A model generated the notes under the pieces. That model saw nothing but the letters and a program-made list of their open reading frames with translations, did not search any database and had not been told where the DNA came from. From NCBI RefSeq assembly GCF_947507565.1, contig NC_089179.1, positions 3,117,747 through 3,181,746 of the forward strand: a DNA stretch of 64,000 bases, read 5' to 3'. Shown piece after piece: positions 48,801 to 58,619 of this stretch. Every line of letters starts with the position of its first letter. The first letter of the stretch is position 1. The translations under genes and the position numbers were made by a program. Source of the stretch: Oscarella lobularis (lineage: Eukaryota > Porifera > Homoscleromorpha > Homosclerophorida > Oscarellidae).

Positions 48801-49062
48801 TCCTGAAAAGCGTCCAGCTTTCAGTGTTATTTCTCGGAAGCTGGGACAAGTTCTTGAAGCAGAAAGCCTGAACAAATACATCGATCTTGATACTGCATCT
48901 TTGTACCCTTTTCAGGGCATGGAAACAAGGGAGTCGGGTACGGAAGCATCTGGAGAGACTCCTGAGGTCAACTCTGCCAGTGGTACGAAACGCGCCGGCG
49001 ACGGAACGGATATTAGGTATGTTGGTTGCGGCTCCCTAATAACGAGAGAAACTACTGTCTAA
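44404..49062 (+). CDS. Receptor tyrosine kinase with two FTP lectin domains
   Basis: Firm exons: 46138-46539, 46598-47203, 47296-47879, 47935-47979, 48028-48195, 48245-48459, 48524-48564, 48617-48713 and 48768-49062. The first two encode FTP/F5-8-type lectin modules with the NR(I/V)DCC signature. A Cys-rich piece, one membrane helix (TIILSVVGSFVFLVLLIVIA) and a tyrosine kinase follow: GEGLFG loop, ACK lysine, HRDLACRN, DFGLTR, PLRWMSIEA, and a charged insert rich in Lys/Glu. Less certain 5' exons: 44404-44517 (signal peptide MLPLSLLGVFVALVAVV), 44594-44678 and 44810-44920, which fit in phase (920 aa in all). The intron after 47979 begins GCAAGT. A cell-surface receptor, probably for glycans; the kinase family cannot be fixed by eye. 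The C-terminus may instead splice at 49016. Confidence 0.82.
45329..45547 (+). other. Possible 1-1 cassette exon with TM helix
   Basis: This open block is flanked by CACACAG and GTGAATG and is phase 1-1, like the exons around it. It encodes a membrane helix (LSVVCAFIVVFFISLAVVYR) and a second hydrophobic stretch. It could be spliced between 44920 and 46138 without changing frame, or be a relic of the duplicated 5' end. A shifted frame starting at 45340 gives a signal-peptide-like MRRCLRICLLFAHLL. Confidence 0.3.
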
Positions 49063-50006
49063 ACCGGTGCCTGTCACGGTGCATGGCTGCTGCTTGATGT
49101 GATGAGTCTTTGAGTTAGTTCACCATCCTCTTTCGCATAGGCGAAAGAAATAGGAATCGTATGTGTTACTTTAAGTTAGGTCTTTCATTCAGTCATTGCT
49201 GTTAGTTATTATTTTAGCAGAATTATGTGGAACGTGGTTGGGAATTTAGTTTTTGATCGTATCCGGGCCGCTTGGCCTATTTCCGGGACACGATGACAAA
49301 ATTTGCTCGCCAACAAATGCTGTTTTACGAGCGCCTTTTTTGTGTCGGCAGTGATTCGATCGGTTGTTCGTCAATATAAGGCAGGCTCTAACGCGTAGGG
49401 AGCGGTAGAGGAGTTTTCGGGGCCCCTAACAAATTACGCTGAACTGTCGAATGGAATCACATGGTCAGAATCTCTCCTGGTCTCAATGCAACGCCAAGAC
49501 CTCGGTCCTGAAGTCTCTCTCTCACGCGCGTCGAGTCTTTACAACGAACGGGGTCCCCATTTGACTTTAGAACGATTACTGTTGAAAATCTCTTCGCTCC
49601 GACCAGATTCCGTGTGTTTTTGGACTCCTGCGCAAGACGTTCGAATAAGGCAAGGCCGCGAGACGCGAAGGACTCTTCTATCCAGTAAGATTCCTTACGA
49701 TCGACCCTCATGCCTTCAACCCTTGAGCAGCAAAAGTTTCTTTTGCTAAACGAACTGTTTCATCTACTGTGTCTTTCAGTCGATCGAAACAATGACGTTG
49801 TATTGAATCTGACGTAATATTGAAATGTCGACACTTTATTGACAATCTCTAAAACTGCACGAAAAAATGTTGCTACCTACTGCATGCTATAATGATCACA
49901 ACGGCCAAAATAACTAACAGCAATGACTTGAGGGTAACACATACAATTCCTTTTTCTTTCGCCTAAGAGAGACGCCTATGCGAAAGTATATCTAATGTGA
50001 TCGAGT
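49063..50006. other. Intergenic, no gene seen
   Basis: The GC-rich part 49450-49750 has overlapping open frames on both strands without splice context or recognisable protein. A hairpin with stem CTTTCGC and loop ATAG lies near 49133-49150, and a similar stem recurs near 49960-49990. It may include the 3' UTRs of the convergent neighbours. Confidence 0.4.
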
Positions 50007-50784
50007 TTAATCAGTTTTTTGACGTGGTGGGTATTCTTCTATCATTATACGAGAGACAGAATGCCCCCCAGAACCACGATCAACTTTTGGGTGATCGCGA
50101 CAGTTTCCGATATGAACGGCTACACTTATTAATCCAGACGGAATGTTTTCACAGAAACCTTCGATTTGACGATGCAGAGAAACTTCGTTGGTGTAAACGT
50201 GCACGACGCCTTCAATTGTCGCTGGTCCGGCGCATTCGCTTCCATTGAAAGTAATGTACCAACGTCCGCAGCATGGAGATTTAGCAGCACTGCAATGGAC
50301 TCTCGTATTTCCAGCATACGCTACTCTAAGAGAGGTAGACGAGTGACGCTTCGTAAATGCACATTCCTAATCCCAAGCTATTTTAGAGCACGTACATTTT
50401 GTTTCTGGATAAATCACCTGTATGAGACCTATGTTTTCGTTGTTGTATCGATTCCAGACGCACTGTTGCCAGTTCATCGAATGTAAGGTACAGTTTTCTC
50501 CCTGAGGTCCTTGTTGTCCCAAATTTCCCTTGGGTCCCGCCTTCCCAGCGGCACCTTTTTCACCTCTATCTCCTTTGGAACCGAGTCCCGGAACTCCCGG
50601 AACTCCAGGAACTCCAGGAACTCCTGGAACTCCTGAGCAGGTCCCCACAGAACCCTTAGAGAGAATCGGTGGATAAATTACAATTGCTACTTAAAAGGGC
50701 TACCTCAGCTGACGTAGGGGAATGGCCAAAGATTCCACTGAAAAATGTGGCAATGAAACAGAGAAGAGTTGTAGTAGCCTCCAT
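50007..50784 (-). CDS. CTHRC1: CTHRC1-like secreted collagen-repeat protein (copy a)
   Basis: Exons 50704-50784, 50418-50654 and 50007-50366, all phase 0, give 225 aa. A signal peptide (MEATTTLLCFIATFF) is followed by a short Gly-X-Y stretch (GVPGVPGVPG, then GDRGEKGAAG) from about aa 35 to 76. The CTHRC1 C-terminal domain follows: NWQQCVWN, ECAFTKRHSSTSLRV, SPCCGRWYITFNGSECAGP, GFCENIPSGL and SVSRIMIEEYP, all matching the known family pattern including Cys spacing. Vertebrate CTHRC1 is a secreted trimer of ~243 aa linked to Wnt/PCP signalling and matrix. The collagen part holds five near-perfect GVPG units. It is paralogous to the gene at 55888-56741. Confidence 0.87.
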
Positions 50785-51807
50785 TCTTTCTGAAACTGTA
50801 TGTTGCTGCACCCAACTCGATCCTCGTTTATATGTCATAAAAAAGCGGGTGGGCGTCGTCGACTGACGTAGCTCCGCGTTTTAACACCGTGAGACCGGTT
50901 TCTAGCACTAATGTCATGATCATAAATTAGACCAGTAACGAGAAGGTTAGAGCACGGCTCCTCTTGCTTATCTTACAGTATGCGTCGTCCAAGTAAGAAA
51001 CGGGTCACTTATTTTTTTTACCTCACGTCATTATGTACGTCCTTAGCAGTGTATCATATACGTTCCGCGGACTTAGGAGGTGTTACTCTCACCAGTCTTG
51101 TATCTCTGCTTTCACTACGTTATCTGTCGTTTTGCCGTTTCGAAGGGGAAATGAGGCCGCGGCTAAGTATAGAACCCGTAGTTTTTGTTCCACAGACGTT
51201 TGTTTAGACAGGTGCGATGTACAGGCGTCGCTGGTCGAACGCGTCCGCCGCCCGGCGATTTTGTGCGTTTCTTCTAGCAGATGTTGAATGGTCGCCGCAA
51301 CGTCTTTTATAGAAGTGACGCTGAGGTACGTACGTATGCCTCTCCCCGATAGCTAGACGAAGTCTTGCGAATGAGAAGACTTCTGGCTGATGACTAAAGA
51401 ACACATGAGGCATTCACCGTGACTAATGGATAATACAGCATGTACATATAGATGGATGAATGTTGTACAGGGCAATTGTTACAGATGCTTCATTCTTCTG
51501 CGTGACAAGCATCCTGATTCCTCAACACCGTAAGTACAGTAAGTGCCAGTGTCTTACAAGACTTGGAAGTACAAAGCTGTACGAAACAAAAAACGAAAAC
51601 GGGGCCCTCGTTCGCTTTAGACGTACGATTTCAGACGATTGCTGTATGTTTTCAAGGTAAACGCGGCACCTAGATGAGGACACTTTTGCTGCAACAGACT
51701 GTCATCGTTAACCGAAACGCGAACAAAAGTAGACTGCACGTAAGATCCTTAGACTATCCAAAAAAACTGCTATTAATTCAAAGTCAATTCAATACTCATC
51801 GCCTGAA
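50785..51807. other. Promoter and spacer upstream of CTHRC1-like copy a
   Basis: A TATA box (CATATAAA on -) lies at 50827-50834, 43 bases from the start codon. A block shared with the other copy's upstream region follows: CTGACGTAG (~50863-50871) and GACCGGTTTCTAGCACTAA (~50893-50911). 51035-51130 resembles 43510-43620. No gene is seen in 51000-51807. Confidence 0.5.
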
Positions 51808-54800
51808 TCAGCCCGACCTATACACATATATATACAAAGTCATATAATAGTGCACTGCAGAAAAAACGGTTGGAGGCTGCTTCTGCTTACCAGCGTTGAA
51901 TGTTGAGTAAGGTGTTGCATCTACGGGAGAGATGAGAAAGATATTTAAACGGGATACAAATGAGAAAAAATTCTTACAGATAGACGAGTCTTCTTCTTCG
52001 GCGCTTGCACCGCGATCTATCAGGTGCCACAACATTGTTAAAATTGTATTTTTGTACTTCATGCTATTCACCTGGCGTCTGACACGAAAGATTCGATTCT
52101 TCTTCCTTTTCAGAATCATCAGCATCTGTAGCATATTCAGAAGATTCCTCATTTTCGGAATCGCCAGCAACTGAAGCATCTTCATCATCTTCGGCATTAT
52201 CTCCAGAATCGTCAGACAGTTCCACGACTTCCGAATCTAAGGGTGGTCATCCATTCGCAAGGCCAAGCGATGTTATGTGAAAATGATGTACCTTCTTGTG
52301 AAACATCAGTGGGAGGAGAACAAGCTTCTGCTTCTTCAACAGGTGAATCGTAGTCTGTCAAGAATCCCTTTGTCGTAATATCTAGCTTTTTCTTTCCTTT
52401 ACTTCTCACCTAGTGCTGCTGCCTCTGACGACACGTCTATGTCATCTTTCGAATCTAAGTACAGTCACCAATTCATACAAGGCTCATCAAACAGAAAAAA
52501 GGTTACCTTCAATAATGATAACGGACGACGGAGTAAGACTTGCTCTCAGCTGCTGCTGTTGAGGCTCCACACGCGCAAGGCGCGGCGGTGCCACCGGTAC
52601 GGGCACGGGCGTACGCGACTTTGGCGCAACGCCAGTGACAGGAGCACCCACGTTCTCCGTGTCGATGCTAAAGAGTAAACTGTGGTCACTGAGACCGAAA
52701 ACTCCTATGGAGATAAGAGAAAAGATATGTAGATACAGATAACCAAAAAAACTTTAAAGTGCCTTCTATTTGCTCCACATAGGCGAGATGTCGTTCGATA
52801 TCATCCGTCGACCTTCGCCTGGGATGAAGTTGTTCTAATTGGATTTGCGTGTCCGAAGCCGACGTGTTTCCGACGACAAGCAACTCCTTCAATTCGGTCG
52901 AAGTGAAGTATCTATAGAAGAGAAAGAGACGTCGTCTTAGGGTAAGTTCTCTTTCTCCTTTGTATCTCTCTCTCTCTCTCTCTCTTTACCGCGTTGGATC
53001 TTTCGAGACGCCCATCGTCTGTTTGGCGAGACTGTCTTTGAACACTTGTCGTCGAAAGATCTTCTCTTCAACCGATCCGCAGGTGATCATACGATAGACG
53101 ACCACGTCCTTCTTTTGTCCGAGACGGTAAACCCTTAATTAAACATAATAATTTTAATTAAAAATTTCATTGGGAAATAATCGTATTTACCTGTCTACCG
53201 CCTGGGCGTCGACCGTCGGATTCCAGCTGGGATCGACTGCAAGAATAATTATTTTAATTTAATTTTTCGCGATGGGTGGTTATATGACCGATGATCGCTC
53301 GATCAGCCATGGTAAGATTGAGCCCCAGGGAGGAGACCTTTGAAGACGAGAACAATAAATAGGGGGCAAAATGTCTATCTAATACTGTCCCACCCTTGTT
53401 GATAGGAGTAACACGGAATAGCGTTTGTCCTCTTCGAATTGTCCTATAATTTTCATACGGAGCGATACGTTGACGTTTCCGTCGACTCTCAGAAATTGAT
53501 GACCCTTAGGAAAGGCGTCATATCAGCCCTATAGTTCCCAATGCCCTCTTAGACGTACCCTCGCGCGCAACACCTTCTGAATGATGTCGAGCATAACGAG
53601 CGACACGCTGAATACGAGAGTTCGATGACCCTCGCGCTTGAGCTGATCTACAAGATCGGCGATCACGCCGACCTTTCCCGACTCGTCGATCAGAGAGTCG
53701 GCGTCGGGCAAATCATCATAGGCGGTCCTTAGAGACAGAGAATAGCATAATTATACATATCAGCCCTAAGTCTGTCTCATACTCTAATCCCTCGTCGAGC
53801 CCTAGGGCCTCGAACGTCGACTTCGGCGCCAAGCGAGGATGATCGCATATTTTTTTCAACACCGTCAAATGAACGAGCGGATTTTGCTTCGCATTGGGCG
53901 CAAGCAACTACGTCATCATCGCTATTAGTAATTATCATACATTCTTATTTAATCTTACCTCTTGTATTTCGTCCTGCGAAAGAAATTCTTTATAGAGCTT
54001 GAGTTGGGCTTGACTGAGGAAGACCCAGAGAACGAGATCCGTCTTCAGACCGAGTTTCACCGCCGCGCCGTCGCTGCTATCGACTCCGAGCACCTCCTTC
54101 TTCGTTCGACGAAGCATGTATGGTGCAATGATCGTCTGGAGTTCGTCCGCTTTCGCTTGACTGCGCGCCCTCTCGGCGTCCGTCGCTTCTCGTTTTCGTC
54201 CCTTGAAGATTTAATTAATTAATTAATTAATTAATTTATTTATTTATAGGGAACTCGCCTTCACGATCGGACCCTCGAATTCGGCTTTGAAACTTGTGAC
54301 CGTTCCGAGCAAATCCTCTTGGGTTGTGAAGGTAAACAGCGTGTAAAATTCCTGATGTATTGAAATCGATATATATATATACCCCGTGACGTCACTCGCG
54401 TTCTCTTACAATCAAATTGTTTTGAATGGGCGTCCCCGTCAAAATGATTCGGTGTTTCGCCGGCACTTCGGCAAGTCCCTTGTGAGTTTTCGACGATCTG
54501 TTTCGAATTTGATGGCCTTCGTCTAGTATAGCCAAATCCTGTAATAACACATATATATAAGTTTGACAATTCATAAGCAGAGAGAGTCGCGTCAGAAACC
54601 CAATCGACGGCAACAAAATCTTCTTTCGACGTCGTCGTCATCAATCCTGATATAAATCATTAGATTATAGATTTTAATAGTAAGGAGATACCGTAAGTCG
54701 TTAAGCAGATTCCTCCGGCGTGCGAAATCGTCGACATGATCGTCTGCTTTTGTTTTTGCGTCGTCTTGCTGACGTAGACGTAGACGGGCACGCGAGGAGC

Positions 54801-55583
54801 CCTGATTACGACACTCTTTCACTTTACGCGTCTTTTTCTTTTCCTTCTTCTTACCATAGGCGGAATTCCTTTTGCCAATGATCCATCACCGTCGTCGGCA
54901 TGACGATCAGGGCCCTATCCATGAGATCGCACTCCATCAGAGATTTACAAAGCGCGACGATTTGAACGGTCTTTCCGAGTCTGAATACAGCAGAAAATTA
55001 TTAATTAACAAAATAGACTAATTGAATTATGCTAATTAATACTCACCCCATATCGTCGCCCAGTATCCCGCCCCTATCTTCCTTGACGAGTCCGTATAGC
55101 CATCGAAGACCCGCTCTTTGATAGGAGTACAGCTTGTCGTACGTCGACCTTTCGACGACGAATTTGTGATCGAATGCGACGTCGTCGTCGTCGTTCTCGT
55201 CGTCCGAGTCCTCTTCGGACTCTGACATCGTCGCTTTCTAAAGAAAAGAATCCGAAATGGGCTCGTGACCCCGAAAGGGGGTCCCAATCGAACGTACTTC
55301 GAGTTCCGCTATTCGCGAGGCGATTTTCGGGTGTGGAATGATGCCATGCGCCGCCTTGAACGCTTTCAGCGCTTCTCGAAGGCGCTGTTCCGTCATTAGA
55401 GCTTTGCCCTGCGTGGCGAGTTCGTTGAAACGCTTTTTCTCCTCGCGAGTCGGTTCATCCTTTTTCTTCTCGCGAGTCGGTTTATCCTAAGTCGAAAAAA
55501 GAAACGCTCGTTGCTCCGGAGACTGATTTGGCGCGACTTACGAGTGATATTCTCTCGAACCGAGTCGCAAGAGCTTCCGCCAT
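51808..55583 (-). CDS. ERCC6L: ERCC6L (PICH)-like SNF2 helicase
   Basis: 23 exons, 849 aa by my model, from 55542-55583 to 51808-51854, frame intact. The N-terminal exon at 55298-55486 encodes a TPR-like helix pair (QGKALMTEQRLREALKAF), as in ERCC6L. ATPase motifs: GILGDDMGLGKT, split by an intron at 55047/54980; DEGH in place of DEAH (exon 54410-54538); TGTPIQNNL; FLSQAQLKLY; CDHPRLAPK; STRVSSLGLNLT; DPSWNPTVDAQAVDR; and RVYRLGQKK. RYFTSTELKELL after the helicase is also ERCC6L-like. The tail is acidic (52072-52454). The vertebrate protein resolves ultrafine anaphase bridges at centromeres. It is shorter than the human protein because the C-terminal region is reduced. GC donors follow 54259 and 52763. 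It lies between two CTHRC1-like genes on the same strand. Confidence 0.87.
52961..52986 (+). repeat. (CT)n microsatellite in ERCC6L-like intron
   Basis: About ten or more CT units lie in the short intron between the exons ending at 52990 and starting at 52911. On the coding strand it is an AG-rich tract just after the donor. Confidence 0.8.
54209..54240 (-). repeat. TTAA-type microsatellite in ERCC6L-like intron
   Basis: Repeated TTAA units grade into TTTA units, inside a ~57-nt intron whose donor is GCGAGT. Little room is left for other intron signals. Confidence 0.75.
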
Positions 55584-55887
55584 AATTCGACTTTGGGCGC
55601 AGAAGCGTGACGAGCTCCCGTATGCGCATAAAGCACACAAACAACGAAGAATGCGTTTGCAGCACTGCAGAGCTCAGCCTTTCGCACCACGAGCAAGCTA
55701 CGCGAGTAAGTCACTCTAGCAACAATCGTGACGCTCTGGGTCTCAGTTTGAAAATCTCCATCTCACGTAGATCTACTGCTATCTATTTTTTGGGTCAACG
55801 AAGAAGTTTGCAACGTACGTACACTACAAAGACCGTCACATAACAGATACGAAGCATTCGCGTGAAGTCATGTGCTTGGATTCTTTA

Positions 55888-56741
55888 TCACTTTTGTGAC
55901 TGAGGATATTCTTCAATCATGATGCGAGAAACGGACTTCCATCCAGTATGACGATCTGATGATCCGTATCCGTAACAGTTTCCTACGTGGACAGCTATTC
56001 TTATTAACCCAGATGGAATGTTTTCGCAAAATCCTTCTATTTGGCGATGTCGAGCGGGGTTATCAACAGTGTTCTGCAATAACAAGACTCCATCGATTTC
56101 CGTAGGTCCTGAACATTCAACACCATTGAAAGTGATGTACCAACGTCCACAGCAACGGCCACTAGAACACACAACTCTCATATTGGCAGCGTACGCTACT
56201 TTCAGAGCAGTAGAAGAGTGGCGCTTTTTGAAAACGCATTCCTAGCTCAAATTAATGGAGAGAACGACACGCGGAGCTTGTCTTTAGAGAATTACCTGTA
56301 TGAGGCCTGTATCTTTGTGGTCTTCTCTTTTCCAGGTACACTGCTTCCAGTTGATAGAATGATCATTACCGTTTTCTCCTTTTATTCCTTTCTCTCCCAT
56401 CTGCCCGTTTGCTCCCACGTTTCCTTTAGGCCCCGTCTTTCCAATTGCTCCTTTATCACCCTTATCTCCTTTAGTGCCCTTCATTCCATCGCTTCCTTTC
56501 TCTCCTTGTAGTCCATCTCTTCCTGGCAATCCGTTATGTCCTGGAGTTCCCGGGATTCCTGGAACTCCAGAAGATGCTCCAACACAACCCTTTAATTAGA
56601 TACCGTACCTTTTTTTACAGTTGACCTATGAACTAGAATAGAAGGAGCTACCTGGTCAGATTTTGGAGAATTGCTCTCAACTGCGTCGAGAAACAGAATA
56701 CAAGCGACAAGTAAACACTGGAAAGTTGGACCGGCATTCAT
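55888..56741 (-). CDS. CTHRC1: CTHRC1-like secreted collagen-repeat protein (copy b)
   Basis: Exons 56652-56741, 56296-56589 and 55888-56241, phase 0, give 245 aa. A signal peptide (MNAGPTFQCLLVACILFLDAV) is followed by Gly-X-Y repeats from about aa 38 to 104 (GIPGTPGHNG, GDKGDKGAIG), longer than in copy a. The C-terminal domain has NWKQCTWKR, ECVFKKRHSST, RCCGRWYITFNGVECSGP, GFCENIPSGL and SVSRIMIEEYP. Exon phases and positions equal those of copy a, so this is a duplicate; the ERCC6L-like gene lies between the two. Its start is 379 bp from the divergent ficolin-like gene. Confidence 0.88.
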
Positions 56742-57119
56742 TGTGTTGCTTCGTCTTCTGAGTCTGCATATGGCTACAGTTCACCCGGCATTTCTCCTTT
56801 ATATGCAACGACAAGAACACGGGTATGATGTCATTAGACGTATTGTGTAGCTGACGTAGTAATTTTTTAAACGCGGCTGCTTTGCCTAACGCAATGACCG
56901 GTTTCTAGCACTAACGCATGACCATAAAAGGACAAAGGTAGGACGTTAGAATACGGTCGCTCGTGCTTATTTAATAAAGTCGTTCCCATGTACCAAACGT
57001 AACGAAATACAACAAGAGGCACGGACACTGACGTCATTCCGGTGTTCCGTTCCTTGGGTCGCGACCTTATAAGCAGAGCAAAGCTCACCGTTTCTTCAGA
57101 ATTGACGTTCGTGTTGATT
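56742..57119. promoter_or_regulatory. Divergent promoter, CTHRC1-like b / ficolin-like
   Basis: On the - side a TATA box (CATATAAA on -) lies at ~56798-56805. CTGACGTAG (~56851-56859) and GACCGGTTTCTAGCACTAA (~56895-56913) are shared with the upstream region of copy a in the same order and similar spacing. The + gene starts at 57120. Confidence 0.5.
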
Positions 57120-58490
57120 ATGACGTTCCTGTTTCTGCTGATTTCTTTTGTGGTGGGAATTATCGCGTCTAAGGCGACGGTGGAGGAAAAATATATTTCT
57201 GCATCTTTTTTATTTTATCTGTATGTATTCAGACGCCAACTGCGTCCGCTTGTGATCGTGCCGGCTTTTTTGGTCCTCGAGGGATGCCGGGATCTGTTGG
57301 GCCTCGTGGCATGCCAGGCGTTGTTGGCCCTTCCGGACCGCCTGGCTCTCCTGGAACTCCCGTTAGTTGTGCTATAGGTACAGATATAATTTTTTGCATT
57401 TCTGCTGCTTTTTCAGGGTATCAGGGGGTTACCTGGAACTAAAGGCGACAAAGGAGACCCCGGTTTATCTGTGAGGTTATAATCCTTACTTTATTTTAAC
57501 TCATTCTGCCGTAATTCTTTAGGGACAAATTGGAAAAGCTGGAAAAATTGGTCCAAAGGGAGTGAAAGGGAGCCAGGGAATTCTTGGTCCGGCTGGCTCT
57601 AAGGGTCATAGGGGGCTGGTACGTATCCGCTATTTTTGTAATGCGTTGTAATTACACTTTTCTTTAGAAGGGTGAAAAAGGTTCTCCAGGCGTTGTTCCT
57701 CAAAACGACATAGAATCTTTGTTGAAGCGAATTCAAGAGCTAGAAGGTATCCGTATCTTCCTGTTTATTTGTTTAGCCTATATTTGTTTCCATAATAGAG
57801 CGGACGACTTTTCTAAACAATCGGAGTCAGGCGTCTCTGCTGTCGTACGTTTGTGATTGTCAGTGCTTGCAACGACAAGGTCGACCCAGTGGAGCATACT
57901 ATACTGTACTAGATGAATTTGGGTTGATTCAAATTTACTGTGACATGGAAACCGACGGCGGAGGATGGACGGTCTTTCAACGTCGATTGGACGGATCTGT
58001 CAGCTTCAATCGCGGGTGGAGTGACTACGAAAAAGGATTTGGCAGTGTTGTCGGTGATTATTGGCTTGGATTGGCTTTCCTCCGCCGACTATTGTCGCTT
58101 AATAATATAAGTGAATTGAGAGTCGATTTGAAAGATTATCATGGGAACAGTGCCTACGCGCAATACAGTAGCTTTAGCGTGGGAAATTCAATTTCAAAAT
58201 ACAGAATCGATGTTAGTGGTTATAGTGGCACTGCAGGCAATTCCTTTGTTTCTTCTATTCATTCAGATTACATCAATAATGGAATGAAGTTCACTACAAA
58301 AGATCAGGACAACGACAACAATTATAGAGATAACTGTGCTAGTGTTTTCAATGGCGGCTGGTGGTTCAATGCGTGTCACAGGGGATTTTTGAATGGCGAA
58401 TTCAAGAAAGGTCATGTGTGGGATGGCATTATTTGGTACTCGTGGAAGCAGAAGGAGTCTTTGAAATTTTCGGAAATGAAGTTCAGGTGA
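57120..58490 (+). CDS. Ficolin-like collagen-fibrinogen protein
   Basis: Exons 57120-57179, 57233-57361, 57417-57470, 57523-57618, 57668-57746 and 57799-58490 give 369 aa. A signal peptide (MTFLFLLISFVVGIIASKA) is followed by Gly-X-Y repeats with short breaks to about aa 120, in exons of 54, 96 and 129 nt. A small coiled neck (ESLLKRIQELE) follows. The fibrinogen-related domain (aa ~160-369) has GGGWTVFQRRLDGS, the calcium-site-like DQDNDNN, NCAS, GGWWFNACHRG and LKFSEMKFR at the end. Ficolins are trimeric pattern-recognition lectins that can activate complement; here the ligand is unknown and a matrix role is possible. An early + strand start reading through 57180 is not used, because the acceptor at 57232 gives a continuous collagen frame. 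Confidence 0.87.
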
Positions 58491-58619
58491 ACACGATGCA
58501 CTCACCGACTTGTATGCTTTTTTGCAAAGAATTATTACTATTGACTTCACACGTGACGCGTACATACGATTAAAATAGCTCACTCGCGCTAACGCGTTCG
58601 ATTGACAACCAACAAAACA

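Noticed and set aside
49133-49150. Hairpin with 7-bp stem, histone-mRNA-like at first look
   Set aside because: Stem and loop sequences do not match the histone 3' hairpin, and no histone gene is nearby; only noted as a small inverted repeat.
54209-54240. TTAA-rich stretch as a transposon insertion mark
   Set aside because: It is a simple-sequence run inside a short intron with no terminal repeats around it.
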